The position numbers and the translations under genes were made by a program. This document shows positions 46,767-59,999 of a stretch of 64,000 bases of DNA, piece after piece; position 1 is the first letter of the stretch, and each line of letters starts with the position of its first letter. Under the pieces are notes generated by a model that saw nothing but the letters and a program-made list of their open reading frames with translations, was not told the DNA's origin and searched no databases. Source of the stretch: Pilatotrama ljubarskyi (lineage: Eukaryota; Basidiomycota; Agaricomycetes; Polyporales; Polyporaceae); assembly GCA_022385805.1 (NCBI GenBank), contig MU277749.1, positions 62,001 through 126,000 of the forward strand. Direction: 5' to 3'.

Positions 46767-48630
46767 ATGAGCACTCGCTACCACCCGAGCACCCAGTACG
46801 CGTCCCCGGCAAATGCCGGCACAGGCCAGGACGCCGCACGAGTGGACCTCGGCCGCCACGACCGCGACCGCGACGGCTCGCTCTCCGACTCGGAGACGAG
46901 CACGTCCTTCAACGCCTACGCGGACAACACCAAGGACGATCCGCACCTGCACGGTAAGCTCGCACCCTGTCACGCCCGCGTCCGCCGCGCTTTGCCGCTC
47001 ACTGGCACCCGTTGCGCCACGCCAGACTCGGACGACCCCTACCTCGCGCTCACCTCCCAGACGTTGAACGCGGATGGCACCCCGAAGCGGCCCATGAACG
47101 CGTTCATGATCTTCGCTCGCAAACGCCGCCCGCAGATATCCGCCGCCAACCAGATGATGCGCACCGGCGACGTCAGCAAGATCCTCAGCAAGGAGTGGAA
47201 CTCGATGGACATGGTCAGTCCGACCCTTCTTTCTCTCTTGCGCGCGTACGCATCAGCAGCGGCAGCAGCGTATCTGACGGCGCAGCGTCTCCCAGTCCGA
47301 GAAGAAGTTCTACCTCGACCAGGCGAAGAAGCTCAAGGACAACTTCAACTCCAAATACCCCGACTACGTCTACCGCCGCCGCCCGAACAACTCGCGCAAG
47401 AAGCGCAAGCCCGAGGCCGCGCACGACGACGCGCACGACCCCGCCCACCTCGGTGACCCCGACGACCCCGCGTACGAGGACACGTCCCCGATCGACCCCG
47501 ACGACACGCTCATGATCCCCTCCCCGCAAGAGCTGCAGTATACGCGCTCCCACGCGCTCAGTGCCTCACCCGTGTACCACACCCACGACAACGTCGGCCC
47601 CCCGCCACCCCCGCCCCCGGCCTGCACATATCCTTATTCCTCCGATTTCCACGCCGCACACTCCCTATCGTCCTCGCGCCTCTCGCACCTCGCGCCCGAG
47701 CCTGCCCTGCCCGGCAGCACCGTTGGCGCCGTCCGGCCCTCGTCCTCCATGCACGACCTCAACGGGCTCTCCCAGGGCTACCCGTCCTCCCAGTCGCTCT
47801 ACCAAAATCACCCCGCGCACCATCACCACCATCCGCCGCACATGTACGGCGCGCAGAGCCAGCACTCCCCACCGGGCGGCATCTGGGATCCTACCGGCAG
47901 CCGCGGCGCAGGCCCGCGCTCCGAGCACCCCCGCTCCAACTGGCCCGTCCTCCCCGCGCTCGACATCAGCCTCGCCCGGCAGCGCGCCTCCTACCAGCCC
48001 CAGCCCCAGCCCTCTGCCACGACGAACCCGAACGGCCCGGGCCCGATCGCGAACGGCAAGTCCGACGGCGGCGCGGCGGGCCCGTACTCGCCGCAGCTCC
48101 CGCACCGGCCGTGGTCGAGCGCGACGTCGTCCACCGCGTCGAGCAGCTCGGGCGCGTCCGCGTCGCAGCACTACGGCAGCAGCGCGTTCCCGACGCTCAG
48201 CTCTGCGTTCTTCCCGGCCGACTCGCCCGGCTCCGGGACGAAGGGCATCGACGTTTCGTCTCCCGCGTCGTCCTCGTCGCACGACTACTACTCGCCTGCG
48301 GGCGCGTCTATGCAGGGCGGCGGTCGGCGCGGGAGCACGGGCCCGGGGCAGGAGCACGCGTATACGCAAGGGTCGGGCTCGCAGTACGGCTCGGGGGGCG
48401 GCGGGCAGCAGAACGCCGCCCAGGCGTGGACGCAGCACTTCTCGCGCGCGGGCGGGAGCGGGCAGCAGCAGCAGCAGCAGCGGGTGTCGGGGCTGCATCC
48501 GATCTCGGCGTACTCGCTGCAGGCGTCGCCCGGCGGGGGTGGCGAGGGCAGCTCGCGCTCGGCGTCGGGGTCGAGCGCGCATTCGGCTGCGCATCTCAGT
48601 TTCTGGGATGATAGATTTGGCGGGCGATGA
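46767..48630 (+). CDS. HMG-box transcription factor (MATA/SOX type)
   Basis: Sequence-specific DNA-binding protein of the nucleus. Exons 46767-46953, 47026-47213 and 47296-48630 keep phase; 569 residues. The HMG box (~90-165) starts PKRPMNAFMIFARKRRPQIS, continues GDVSKILSKEWNSMDM, crosses an intron and ends SEKKFYLDQAKKLKDNFNSK plus YPDYVYRRRPNNSRKKRK, a basic nuclear-localisation tail. The PMNAFMIF helix 1 form is the SOX/mating-type class rather than non-specific HMGB. An acidic segment (DDAHDPAHLGDPDDPAYED) follows. The remaining 400 residues are Ser/Pro/His/Gly-rich with a short polyglutamine run near the end, typical of activation regions. Basidiomycete relatives act in mating and fruiting control; which one this matches is not decidable here. 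Confidence 0.9.
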
Positions 48631-51600
48631 GCTCGAGTGCTCGCCTGCGTCCTCGCTCTACATGGCTCCTCCTCTGTATGAGGTGTGCGTAGGTACTCAC
48701 GCTCCCGCGCTCCCCTTCTCCTCTCTCGTGATGTTTTGCGGACTCGTTCCAAGTTGATAGCAGCTCTGTCGGTCGCACGCTCGTGATACCATACCGTCGC
48801 ACGGATAATGTCGCTGATGTCCCAAGTCTCCTCGCCTCTCCCTCTCTTTGCTGGATACCGCCGCCCGCCGTTGTTGTTCTATATACCGCTCCCGGACCGC
48901 ACGTACCCATCACCCGCACACCCAGCCATCCCGCCGCTGCGCCGGCCTGGCTCAGCTGTATCACATAAACCCGCATCCTGCTACCCGACCTCAGATCTCC
49001 CCTCCATCCCTCCTCATTCACCACACCACCTGCCCGCCGTCTGATCCCAGTGCACCCGTCGTATTATGTACCGCTGCCATGCCATGTGTATACCACCCAA
49101 TCGCCTCCGTCTCCGTATATTACCCGCGCCGCCGTGCCTCGCACGGAGCAGGCGCATGCCTCATCGTCATACACGTTCCAGCACACCCCCGCTCGGCCGT
49201 AGAGCGGGTGACCCTCCCTCCTCCGGCGACGCGACAGGATAGACTCGGTCTGTCCACTCGGAGAGCACAGAGCGAGCGAGCTTGCAGACGCGGGCTCTTA
49301 GCCGAGCTGTCAGCGCCCACTGCAGGCAACACGCTTCTGCAGCTGCGCGCGCGCGACGTGGCGGCATGACTCTCGCTGGCTCTCGGAGTCTCCAGATCCA
49401 GGGTGCGCTGGCGGCGGCGGGTGCGTCCGCATGCGTCCGTCCGCTTCTCGCAGGGCGTGGACGCAATTAACGCAATTAACGCGGCTATGCGGTGCCAGGT
49501 CGTGCACACGCCGAGTCGACGTCGACGTCGACGCTCGAAGATCGTCACATTTCATATTAAGTACGCGTACATACGCCGCGCGGAAACCTTCTCGGGAGGC
49601 GCCCACCGCCGCCGCCGCCGCCGGCCAAACTGGCTCGCTCCGCGCTACATGCTGCATGCATGTGCAGGGTCGGTGTGCGAAGTTACGAGAGGCGTCCGTC
49701 CGTCCGGCGACCAGACGGGGATGTGAGGGTGCACGCGACGTCTCGAGGTTGCGCCATGTGGGTGCGCCCGCCCCCGTCGAGTGGACAGAAAACGTTCGCC
49801 TCCGGGCCTCTGCACCGTTCGTCGTGCGTCGTGGGACGGCGCGAAGACACGTCGGCGAAGGGGACGCAGTCTGCGTCCGTCCGACCGCGCCGTGTCGCCC
49901 GCGCGCAGGGTCTTCGGCCAGGCGCCAAACAAGCCTCCAATCCCGAAGCGAAGGAAAATCCGAGCATGCGTGCGGATGCCAGAAGACGAGCGACGCCGCC
50001 GTTCGGCACGCGCGCGTCTTGCGCACGAGCCGCCCGGGGGAGCGGGCAGGCGCTGCCTGACAGGCACCGTCCGGACGGGAAAGGGGTGGCTTCGCGCCCA
50101 GCAGCAGCAGCCTGTCGGAGGGGGCTCGGGACGACGCCGCTACGTCAAGGTGCGGTGCAGACATGCGGGCGTGCTGGGATACGCCGGGTACTGCAGCCGA
50201 GGCGTCGAGGCCGGGAGGAGGACTCCGGTGAGCACGGGCGTGAGAGGTGGTCGGGGATAGGGTTGGGACGCGGTGGCGTCAAGCCCTGGGCACTCTGCAC
50301 GTAAGGCGAAGGAGCAGGGCGTCCGGGACGTGCGGCCGGCTCGGGGAGGAAGCAGAGGCTTTCGGGGAAGGGGCGTCTTTATCGACGGTAACGGGCCGGA
50401 CGGCAGGCGAAGACGAAGGCCGCGCGAGGGTTTTCCTGGCAGTGTGGGCGTGCGTGCGGGGTTTCCAGGAAAAGACGGAGCAGGAGAAGGGACGCTTGGA
50501 GCGGGTCGTGCGAACGCGCGAGGGGGCGCGGGGCCTATGCCTAAATGTTAACATGGGCGATCGCGTCAGTCGAGTCGCAGCGCGACGTTTTTCTGCGCTT
50601 TCTCATACTCACGAACGCGGTCCTGGGACATATCGACGGCTGCCAGTTACGGTGGGCAGACGCTACCCCCAGGCGGCCCGGGTGCGCTCGATCGATCGAC
50701 AGTGTCTAGGGTGGAGGAGTCCAGGATTGTCAGTCGGTCCTCTCACAGTGGCAAACGGGCTACGGCGGCGCAGGGCGATATGCAGCTCCCAACTCCGCTG
50801 CGGGGGAGCCAAGACTCGACGTTCCCACAGAAGTCAGGCCAGGACCGGGCGTGCCCTCCCGCAGAGATATCGACCTCTTCTCGAGTTCACATCGACAGGG
50901 CGGCATCGCGAGTGCCCAACAAAGGCGAGGATGTAACCCGAAGTCCGACCACTCGAAACTGCAGCGAGTGGAAGGCGAGCGTACGGGCGCTGAAAAGATA
51001 TCAGAGTGCCGTTTCCAGCAGCGTCCGACCCACCTTGGACCAACAACTCTTGAAGAATGTTTGTTACCCCACAAGGCGATCGAGCCATGTAAGCAATCGG
51101 GCTGTTAGCTTGGCCGTGTTGATGCCCCGCATTCGCGGAGCACCACTGATAAGCCGTGTCATTCCCGCTGAGTTGAACAGTCGAGGCGGCCGCGACGCTC
51201 GCAACGCAACGCTCGCCTCGACGACCGGTGTCCTCGTCTCGCGCAGGCGGCGGCGGTCACGGGAGCGTCGACCATCAGATTGTCCTCGCCAACATGGACA
51301 CATGCGGCCGGCTCGTTGTCGGCGCCGCCGATCGACATGGTCTGTGGCAGAGTCCCGACTCCCAGCGCTGCGCCACGCCAGGTTCGGAGGGGACCTTCGT
51401 GTTTCCGTTGCGTTTCCCACGGCTTCCCTGCTGCCGTGAGAACTAGGGAATCTCAGCTCGGAGAAGCTTCAAAGAAAGCAGGAGGTATGTGCCAGCTCGA
51501 GAGCAACGATGTCGTCGAGCGAAAGGACCTGAAGCGGGCGGACTTGGATCATAGCCGAGCACGAGTCGGGTACTGACGAAGCCGGCCCGGTCTAAACACG

Positions 51601-51750
51601 AAGCGAGCGCAGTGGCGGTAAGCGCGCCCAGTCGCAGCTTGACCACAACCACCGTCGTTGAGCCCATCGTCCTGCAAGTCGCACAAACGGAGAGTCTAAA
51701 GGAGTTTCTACACCCTCACGACGATCAGGGAGAGGCAGTTACTACCCAGA
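48631..51750. other. 3.1-kb GC-rich gene-poor region
   Basis: Downstream of the HMG gene. Long overlapping open frames on both strands are composition artefacts without motifs. Contains a CCG run and a near-perfect double ACGCAATTA around 49459-49476. Confidence 0.45.
49606..49623. repeat. CCG microsatellite, 6 units
   Basis: Six perfect CCG units in non-coding GC-rich DNA. Confidence 0.75.
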
Positions 51751-53103
51751 ATGTCCAATAGTCATGTCGAACCGGCGCCTGTGGCTTCCACAGCGGTATT
51801 CCGAGAGGATATCTTCAAGGGTAAAGTGCTATTCTGCACCGGCGGCGGGTCTGGCATCTGCAAAGCCATGACCGAGGCTGTGGTAAGCTATATTCGCGAG
51901 TACTATAACCTTACATACTGAATCTTGGTAGATGAGACACGGCGCCCACGCCGCAATCGTCGGTCGGAAGTGAGTTGCATTGCTGCTCTTCCCTCGAAAT
52001 CAGTTCATGTTGGTCTGATACCTCGTCGCGGAGCCAGGTTAGACCGCCTGAAGGCGAGTGCAGAGGAACTGGCAGCCGCGACAGGTAGCCAATGTCTCGC
52101 GGTCCAAGCGGATGTCAGGCACCCGAACCAAGTTCAAGAGGCCGTCGCAAAGACGGTTGAGAAATTCGGACGGATCGACTTTGTTATTTGCGGTACGTGG
52201 AAGCTGCATGAAGACTTGTCGCGCTCGCCTCACGCTGCTCGTGTTCCAAACCTTGCATGCAGGCGCTGCTGGGAACTTCCTGGCTCCCATCTCTAAGCTC
52301 TCCGAGAACGGCTTCAGGACCGTCATCGAGATAGACACGGTCCGTTGCGTCTATCGCCTGGCCTGGAGACAGACCCAGGCATTCTGACCCTGTTCGTTCT
52401 CACAGCTTGGAACGTACAACACGATCAAGGCCACGCTTCCCCACCTCCGCGCCTCGAAAGGATCGTACATCCACGTCAGTGCGACTTTGCACTACAGGGG
52501 TGCGTGCAGTCCAGCCATGCCGCGCGCTGCCGATGGAGCCTAACTCCTCGCCGTGCAGGGACGCCCTACCAGGTACATGTTTCTGCGGCTAAAGCCGCCG
52601 TCGACGCCAGTGAGTGAGAAACGGGAAGAGAGAGCGTGGACAGGCTCTGACCGCAACTTTCCAGCGTCCGCGGTGCTTGCCGTCGAGGAAGGCCCCCATG
52701 TAAGCTGCCCACCGTTGCTCCTCCTTCGCGTTCCCCACGGGGGCGCGTTCTCACCCCGGAGGCATTCCATCTGACGATCGACTGACTGCCAACCTTGCAG
52801 GGCGTGCGCTCCAACGTGATTGCGCCTGGCCCCATCGCGGGCACAGAAGGCATGGACCGCCTGAGCGCCAAGGGCACAGACGCAAAACAGCAGGGTTGGG
52901 ATACCCCGCTCGGGCGGTGGGGCGACGTCAAAGACATCGCGAACGTGACCGTCTTCCTGTTCAGCGACGCGGCGCGCTTCATCACCGGCCAGATCCTCCC
53001 GGTCGACGGCGGGTGCGAGCACCTCAGGGGGTTCGCCCTGCCGTATCCCCAGGCGGTCGTCGATCCGGAGTCTGTCGCGCGGATGATCAAGCCGAAGCTA
53101 TAG
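51751..53103 (+). CDS. 2,4-dienoyl-CoA reductase (SDR family), probably peroxisomal
   Basis: NADPH-dependent reductase for beta-oxidation of unsaturated fatty acids. Eight exons keep phase (51751-51882, 51932-51969, 52038-52192, 52263-52339, 52406-52499, 52559-52609, 52665-52699, 52801-53103); 294 residues. The cofactor motif is [32 protein letters not shown] is the reductase-type NAG variant with [18 protein letters not shown] follows. The active-site stretch [17 protein letters not shown] has the family Lys in place of the classical YxxxK pair. [17 protein letters not shown] and [13 protein letters not shown] close the fold. It ends PKL, a weak variant of the SKL peroxisome signal. Exons of 35, 38 and 51 nt make it easy to mispredict. 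Confidence 0.92.
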
Positions 53104-56100
53104 GATGGAGGCGTTCGGGTCCCACCCGCTGCGTGTACGGTGCCACTGTGTGGGCTCGTCCGGCGGCGATGCGGGCATTCTCGCACGGTCTTTGGGATGG
53201 ACGTGTATCTATACTGGATGTTATCTGCGGATCTGAGCTCGAACCAATGCAGCTGCTTTTCTTGTGCACGTCGACCAGCTCGGCCGCAATGGGTCCCACA
53301 CTGGCCAAAGAGGAAAGTGAGTACGATCGCGCGGGCGCTTAGAAGGGCTCGGTTGAATGCTGCGGGACGCGAATATGTTCTCGACACAGCGCAGGAAGAT
53401 GCGTCGTGCTTCTGCAATATATATCGAGGAAGATTCGAGTCAGATATCCGTGTCGTATCACCAGTTTGGTCAGTATACGGCGGTATCGAAGCGCAATGGC
53501 ATGGCAAAACTCCATGTGGCGGTCGAGAACTCAACGCTCGTCTCCGTGTGGTCGACGGCCGGCGATGGGCGAGAATTGGCCTCCAGAACGGCGCAAAAGC
53601 GTCATCCGGATATGAAACGGAAAACTTCATGTGCGATGAGAGAGGGATCAGACCGCTCGAAGCCCACGAAGAGAGGCGGGGGTTGTTGCTGCAGGGCCAA
53701 TTGGGACACATGCATGCGCAGATCTCCCTCAGGGATCAGCGTGTCTGTGGTGTACGGCGATGGCGCGGGCTCCAAGGTACCAGAACACTCGGTATAGAGA
53801 GTTTCTGCTCGCTGGAGACGGTCGAGACCGCTAATGAGAGCGCCGCAGCGTTGAAACTTGGAGCTGCCGATAGGCACATGGGGCCTCTTTTGGATCCGGA
53901 TAGCGTTGCAATAGAGCTACTGAGAACTGGGTACGAGGAATGACAGATTGCGCGCCAAGAGGTAGGGTCGGGAAGCGAGGTCAGCAGAGCTGATGGTCGG
54001 GTCCTCTCCGAGACATTCCCAGAGGAGCGCACACGGTGTGAGGCAAGTGGGGTCGGCGCCTGACGGTGGATGATCCCTGAGCGTAGGAAATCATGCCAGA
54101 GGCAGAGGAGCAGCGCATCAGATGACACTCAACGTGAGATGGGCGGCGGGGATGGACAGGCAGTGACAAAGCCGCCAGCCGAGAGAAGGCGGCGGGGATG
54201 ACATCTTCGAGGGGTTCGTGGACAGATGGGTCCGATAAAGTGCGTGTGGGCCCGCACGGGCTGCGTACCGGTGCAACCGCTCCCGTAGCGGGCCCTCGAG
54301 ATATATTCGAGAGTTTGCGCGGCGTCGCGGTTCGCGCGGACGAAGTAGACCCCACGGAGGATGAATGGATCAGCATCAGAACGTCACCCGCCTTCCAGTC
54401 TCGCGTTCGGACGTGGTCGAAGGCGCGCGGGCCGAGGGGGCATGCCTGTCCTGTGGAAGGCAGAGCCGTCGTGGAGGGTCTTCGTGCGATGGTCGGCTAG
54501 CACGCGTGTGCTACGTGAGTACATGAGACATGATAGGTGGGACGCTCGGCACAGACCTTATGACGGCGCTACCGGACCTTGGGTCGTGTCGGAGGCGACA
54601 GCGATTACGCCAGCGATGTCCAGCCCAGACCGGGACGACCGTCATGCCAGAGACAATGCGCGACCCGCACCGGATCCGAGCGCACCGCAGACCCCAGGGG
54701 CCGCTTTGTGGGCCGCTTTGTGCGGCGGAGAAATTCGATGCTGTCTGCCAGATGCTGATTAAAGCCCGATTTAATCGAGCGAGGTAGCTTACGGGCAGGT
54801 TTGGACACCAAGCCAGCGAATAACACCGTCGTGCCTTCACGAACATTGATGCGTGAGCCTATTCCGAGCATGTGAAGTACACAAAATCTGCTCACATTGA
54901 TATCATGCCGGCTGGACAGTACGGCGCGCAAGGGGTCGCCGTCCCCAAGTCTTCCATCTGGCCCTTGGGGTGATCGATAGCGTCTCTTCTCACAGGTACG
55001 GAGCCAGGATACGCGTCAACCTGCCGTAAGCCCCCACCGAGAGGCATCTATGCGAGCAAACTGCTGAGAGGAGCAAACTCGGAGGAACCAAGCACGACTT
55101 ACGGTGTCTCAAGAATCGTAGTGGGCGGTTCTCCAGGCTAGGAATCTCCTTATCCGGGAGAGCATGTCTATGACTTGCATGGAATGCCTGGATACGAGGT
55201 AGATTGTGGATACGAGATGGGTACTCGTACGCCGTTATGGCTGCGCACCGAGAAAATGCCGAGTTGTTGTGCGTCGCAGGCTGCAAGCCCCAGCGAGATG
55301 CGGTAGATTCCTTCGGAGAAATTTCATTTGGCGGATGGATTGGACTTGAGAGAAGAAGGGTAAGGTACAGTGCGACAGGTCGGACGATGACCCACCTCCA
55401 GGGCCTCCCCTCGGGCTTTTCGTGGCTGAGCCAACTTGCGAAAGTTGTGTTGGTCAAGTTTGGACGAGCGCACAACGCCGGATATTGCCGAGCCTTCCCA
55501 CGGACGTTTCACCCGCATTTCTCCGTCTCTCCTTCCACAACTACCATCGTACTACACATATTCGGCCGGCTTTGGGATTGTCTCGCATATCTGAGGATTT
55601 ATGACACGCAATTTGACCGAGAAATATAGGCATAGAGCTGAGATTGATATGGACAGAACCCGTGCTTCTCCTTACCGGGTTTACTGTACCTCAACGTCGA
55701 GCTACTGGCAACTGGCTCTCCGACTTGTCGCTCTGCGCACATATGTTGTGAGTGCAATGCGACTCTTGAACGCATCATGCTGACTACACGGAGCGTATAG
55801 CTCCTTGGCGTGCAGTTCACTCTTGTCCACGTGGCGGAGGCTGCAGGGTCGCTTGCCGGTCACGCGTGTGGGCCGCACTGGCGTCGCACCCTTCTGCATC
55901 ATGAGACCAAACCGGTGATGAGCTCTTGTAACACTTCCCGCTAATCCGCAGTGAAGCCACCGGTTGAACGGCATTCCTCTAGACCCATTGCTCGCGCTCG
56001 CATCTATTGCAGGCGAGGCGAACGCCAGAGCCTGGCGCCCCCACATCTATAAAGCCGCGCACACGGGGCTTCCTCGGCGACGCTTCGCCCTCGCTTGGCT

Positions 56101-56120
56101 ACTCCTGCGCCATTCCTGCG
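53104..56120. other. 3-kb gene-poor region
   Basis: A 267-codon frame at 53140-53943 lacks an ATG near its start and has no motif. Other frames are short and overlapping. No assignment. Confidence 0.45.
56048..56053 (+). promoter_or_regulatory. TATA box of the GH31 gene
   Basis: TATAAA about 70 nt before the ATG at 56121, consistent with a core promoter. Confidence 0.45.
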
Positions 56121-59100
56121 ATGTTGGCGATCTTATTCGCCGTGTCGCTCTTCCTCCGAGTGATCGCTCTCGCCCGAGAGGCTTCAAAGTTTGAACAAGG
56201 AAGAAGCTTCTCTGAAAACGACATAGGTCCTTCGATGAATGTGTCGTTATGTCCAGGTTAGTGCTTCCCCGCTGTCCACTGTTTTTCCGATTGGATGCGC
56301 ACGTTGTTTGGCACCATCGGTACCTCGCTCGTTCCTCGTATACCGCTTTCTCTAAAGCCCTCCAATAAACATCGGCATACAGTTGTTGTTGCGATCGTAA
56401 TGGGTGGCGTCAGATCTGGATTGTATAGGCATATTCATCTGGCCCAACTATGTGACCTCGTACAGGACGTGACTGATATTCCATGCAGGATACACCGTTG
56501 CGCCCCAAGAGGAGACTCGACGTGGCCTGGTCATCCAGCTCACTCTTGCCGGGGCGGCATGTCAAGCTTTTGGTCGCGACATCGACAATCTGACCGTTGA
56601 GGTTGGCTATGAAACCACCATGAGGTACATGTTCCCGTCGCATTGCCGACCGCAGATTTGACGGACCTTGTCCCCAGACTACACGTCAACATCTACGACA
56701 CGGAGAAAAGGCAGTTCACTATCCCCACCGACGTCATTGAGCTGTCACCAGGAGACGATGACCCCACGTTGAAGACGCGCTCTGACCTCGAGTTTCACCA
56801 TGAGTCGAACCCTTTCGCATTCTGGATAACGCGCCGGTCCGAACCAGACGCCAAGCCGCTGTTCGACACCCGCCTGGAATCGCTACCTCCGACGCCTATA
56901 CCGGCAGTAGTTCCCGACGACAATCGCACGGCTCTAGACGGCTTCCCGCTCGTCTTCGAAGACCAATACTTGCAGCTCACATCTGCTCTGCCTATCGATG
57001 CTAACGTCTACGGACTCGGTGAGGTGTTAGCTAGCAGCGGCTTCCGACGAGACATCGGCACAAGCGGCGGCGTAGGGACCGTGCAGACTATGTGGGCGCG
57101 AGACAGCCCGGATCCAATAGATGAGAACATGCACGTACGCTCTACAAGCCCCAGAAGTTTGCACTGACGGATATATTGCCTTTCGCTTAGCTATGGGTCA
57201 CACCCCATCTACCTGGAACATCGTTACGATGAGAATACGAGGCGCTCCAAATCGCACGGTGTCTTTCACTTTGGGTATGCGGACTTCCTTGCCAAGTGTC
57301 GGACTTCTGACTGACCCACCTGACATCGTGCGCCTCCTCGCCCAGCGCTGCTGGCTCTGACATCTTACTACTGACTCCGCCCTCTTCCCCTGTTTCACTG
57401 ATCCAGTACCGTCTGGTCGGTGGCACACTCGACTTCTACTTCTTCTCTGGACCCAGTCCGCAGAAGGTGATCGAGCAGTACGGCGAGCTCGTCGGTCGCC
57501 CGACATGGCAGCCTGCCTGGGGCTTCGGTTTCCATTTGTGCCGATGGGGTTACGGTGATGTCAACGAGACGAGAGAGCAAGTTGTGCGCATGAGAGAGGC
57601 GAACATTCCACTGGAGGTCATGTGGAACGACATCGACCTGTACCACGCGCTTCGTGACTTCACGACGGATCCCGGTAGCTTCCCTGCTGACCAGATGAAG
57701 GGTTTCATTGGCGAATTGGTAAGAGTCTGCTCTACGAGTCATGACATTACCTCAGGGCACTCTTTCTCTGCTTCGTCTTCGTTCGTGCTAACCCTCACAT
57801 AGACGGCCAACCATCAGCACTACATTCCCATCTTAGACGCCGCCGTCGCGATACTGGTCAATACTTCCGACGTCGTACGTAAAGGAACCCGGGAGCGTTC
57901 GTTCGTTCGGTTGACCTGAGTTTCCGCAGTATGATCCCTACACGAGAGGAAGCGAGCTGTAAGTAAGACATCGTCACGGGGCGCTAGAGTTGGGTAACAC
58001 TGAGAAATCATGCGTGTAGCGACGTGTGGATGAGGAACCCTGACGGTTCGCCGTACTTTGGCCAGGTGTGGCCAGGATATACGGTACGTCATGTACACTA
58101 CGTAGTCTTCATAACATCACTTCTTACTGTCCGGCGTTGCTCTCTAGGTGTTTCCGGACTGGTTCGCGAGCAATACCAGTGCGTTCTGGACAGAGGCACT
58201 CAGCAATTGGTCCCATGCCGCAGTGGACTTCTCTGGCCTTTGGCTGGACATGAACGAGCCGTCATCCTTCTGCATCGGCTCATGGTACGTCGACGTGAAT
58301 GTTCCGGACTGTATCCATGCGCTCAACTCATATCTCGACAGCGGCACCGGAGCTAATCTGACGGCAGCGACCATTCCGACCATGTTCTTCCCGGGAACCC
58401 CAGGGAATTTGGTAACCGACTATCCTGAAGGGTGATAGCGTCTGCCGTCTTCACCCGCGAACCTCAGCTCATGCGCTTACATGGCAGTTACAATGCGAGC
58501 ATATGGGGGCCGAGCGGCAATATTACTATTAACGGCACCCTGACGTTTGGGAACCTGTCCTCGCCTTCTCGTGTCTACTCAAGGCGTGCGCTTGGGGCCG
58601 CGGCGGAACCCGGCGTGAACATCAACAGTCCTCCGTATGCTCTGCACAACGGTTAGTCTTAGAAACTCGTATCTGAGCGCGTATCTCGGGCTCATGAGTT
58701 GCGCAGCGGATGGTTTCTTGTCGACCCACACGGTCTCGACTAATGCGACCCATGCGAGCGGAGTGGTTGAACTTGATGTTCATAACATGTGGGGCCTGAT
58801 GGAAGAAAAGGCAACCCACCTCGGCTTGCTCGAGCTCCATCCCGGAAAGCGTCCGTTTCTGATCAGCAGGTCGACCTTTCCGAGCTCCGGCAGATGGACG
58901 GGGCACTGGCTTGGCGACAACATCAGCAAATGGCGATACATGTACCTCAGCATCCAGGGCGTGCTCCAGTTTCAGCTCTTCCAGATTCCCTTCGTCGGCG
59001 CGGACACATGTGGATTCCAAGGAAATACGGACGAGGAGCTGTGCAACCGATGGATGCAACTCTCCGCTTTCACGCCTTTCTACAGGAACCACAACGTCAG

Positions 59101-59999
59101 GAGCGCTCTGTCGCAGGAACCCTATAGGTGGGATAGCGTCGCAAATGCCTCACGTACGGCGATCAGTGTCCGGTACAGTTTGCTGCCGTACTGGGTGCGT
59201 TTGGCTAGCACTCCACCGGATTGCGTCTTCTAATCACATGCGTCTCATGGCAGTACACGCTCTTCGCCAATGCTTCGTTGCACGGAAGTCCGCCGATCCG
59301 TGCGCTCTTCTTCGAGTTCCCTGATGAACCGGAGCTATTCTCCGTGGATCGCCAGTTCCTTGTCGGCAGAGACCTGCTTGTGACGCCTGTGCTCAATCCA
59401 AACGTCTCCACAGTAGATGGTCTGTACTTGCATTGCGCACCTGGCCCAGCGAATACTCATGGTCTCTACGTTCCACAGGCATTTTCCCTGGTCAGGGTCG
59501 GGTGATCTGGCGAGATTGGTACACGCATCGGGTCGTCGACGCAGCGATCTCGGAAAACACCACGCTGGACGCACCTCTCGGGCATATCAACGTGCATATC
59601 CGTGATGGCTCCGCTTTTCTGCTGCACGACCGACCGTCATACACAATCGAAGAGACACGCCAAGGCCCTTTCGCCTTGCTTGTAGCCCAAGCTGCCGATG
59701 GCTATGCTTTCGGGACGGTTTATCTGGACGATGGGGAGAGCGTACCTCCGACCGCTAACACGACGCTCACGATTTCGGCTCGCAAGGGTGCAATAGCTAT
59801 CCGTGCCCTGGGGGACTTCACTGTGGGCCCAAGGCTGAGTAGGGTCACGGTGTTAGGCGCGGCCAAAACGTCGCCCGCTGAAGTCGTCGTCAACGGAGAA
59901 CCCGACACCAGTTGGGTCTTCGACCGCGACACCGAACGATTGGTAGTGTCTGGCCTCAGTCTGGACCTCAATCTACCGATCAATATATTGTGGGAGTAG
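56121..59999 (+). CDS. Secreted GH31 alpha-glucosidase
   Basis: Releases glucose from maltose and starch oligomers outside the cell. Fourteen exons keep phase: 56121-56256, 56489-56624, 56678-57130, 57191-57274, 57346-57718, 57803-57874, 57930-57958, 58020-58083, 58148-58284, 58342-58431, 58488-58651, 58707-59194, 59254-59419, 59479-59999; 970 residues. The signal peptide is MLAILFAVSLFLRVIALA. The mutarotase-like N-domain includes RLHVNIYDTEKRQF and DANVYGLGE. The nucleophile Asp is in GLWLDMNEPSSF, the acid/base Asp in HWLGDN. FQIPFVGADTCGFQGNTDEE and FPGQGRVIWRDWYT follow. Intron 57131-57190 appears to use a GC donor; joining there gives ENIYGSHPIY, the conserved reading, while the nearby GTACGC donor breaks the frame. 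Specificity within GH31 is inference. Confidence 0.93.

Noticed and set aside
47665..48594. 309-codon Arg-rich frame on the minus strand
   Set aside because: Antisense to the low-complexity tail of the HMG-box gene; composition artefact.
53140..53943. 267-codon frame on the plus strand
   Set aside because: Begins at a non-ATG codon just after the reductase stop and has no recognisable domain.
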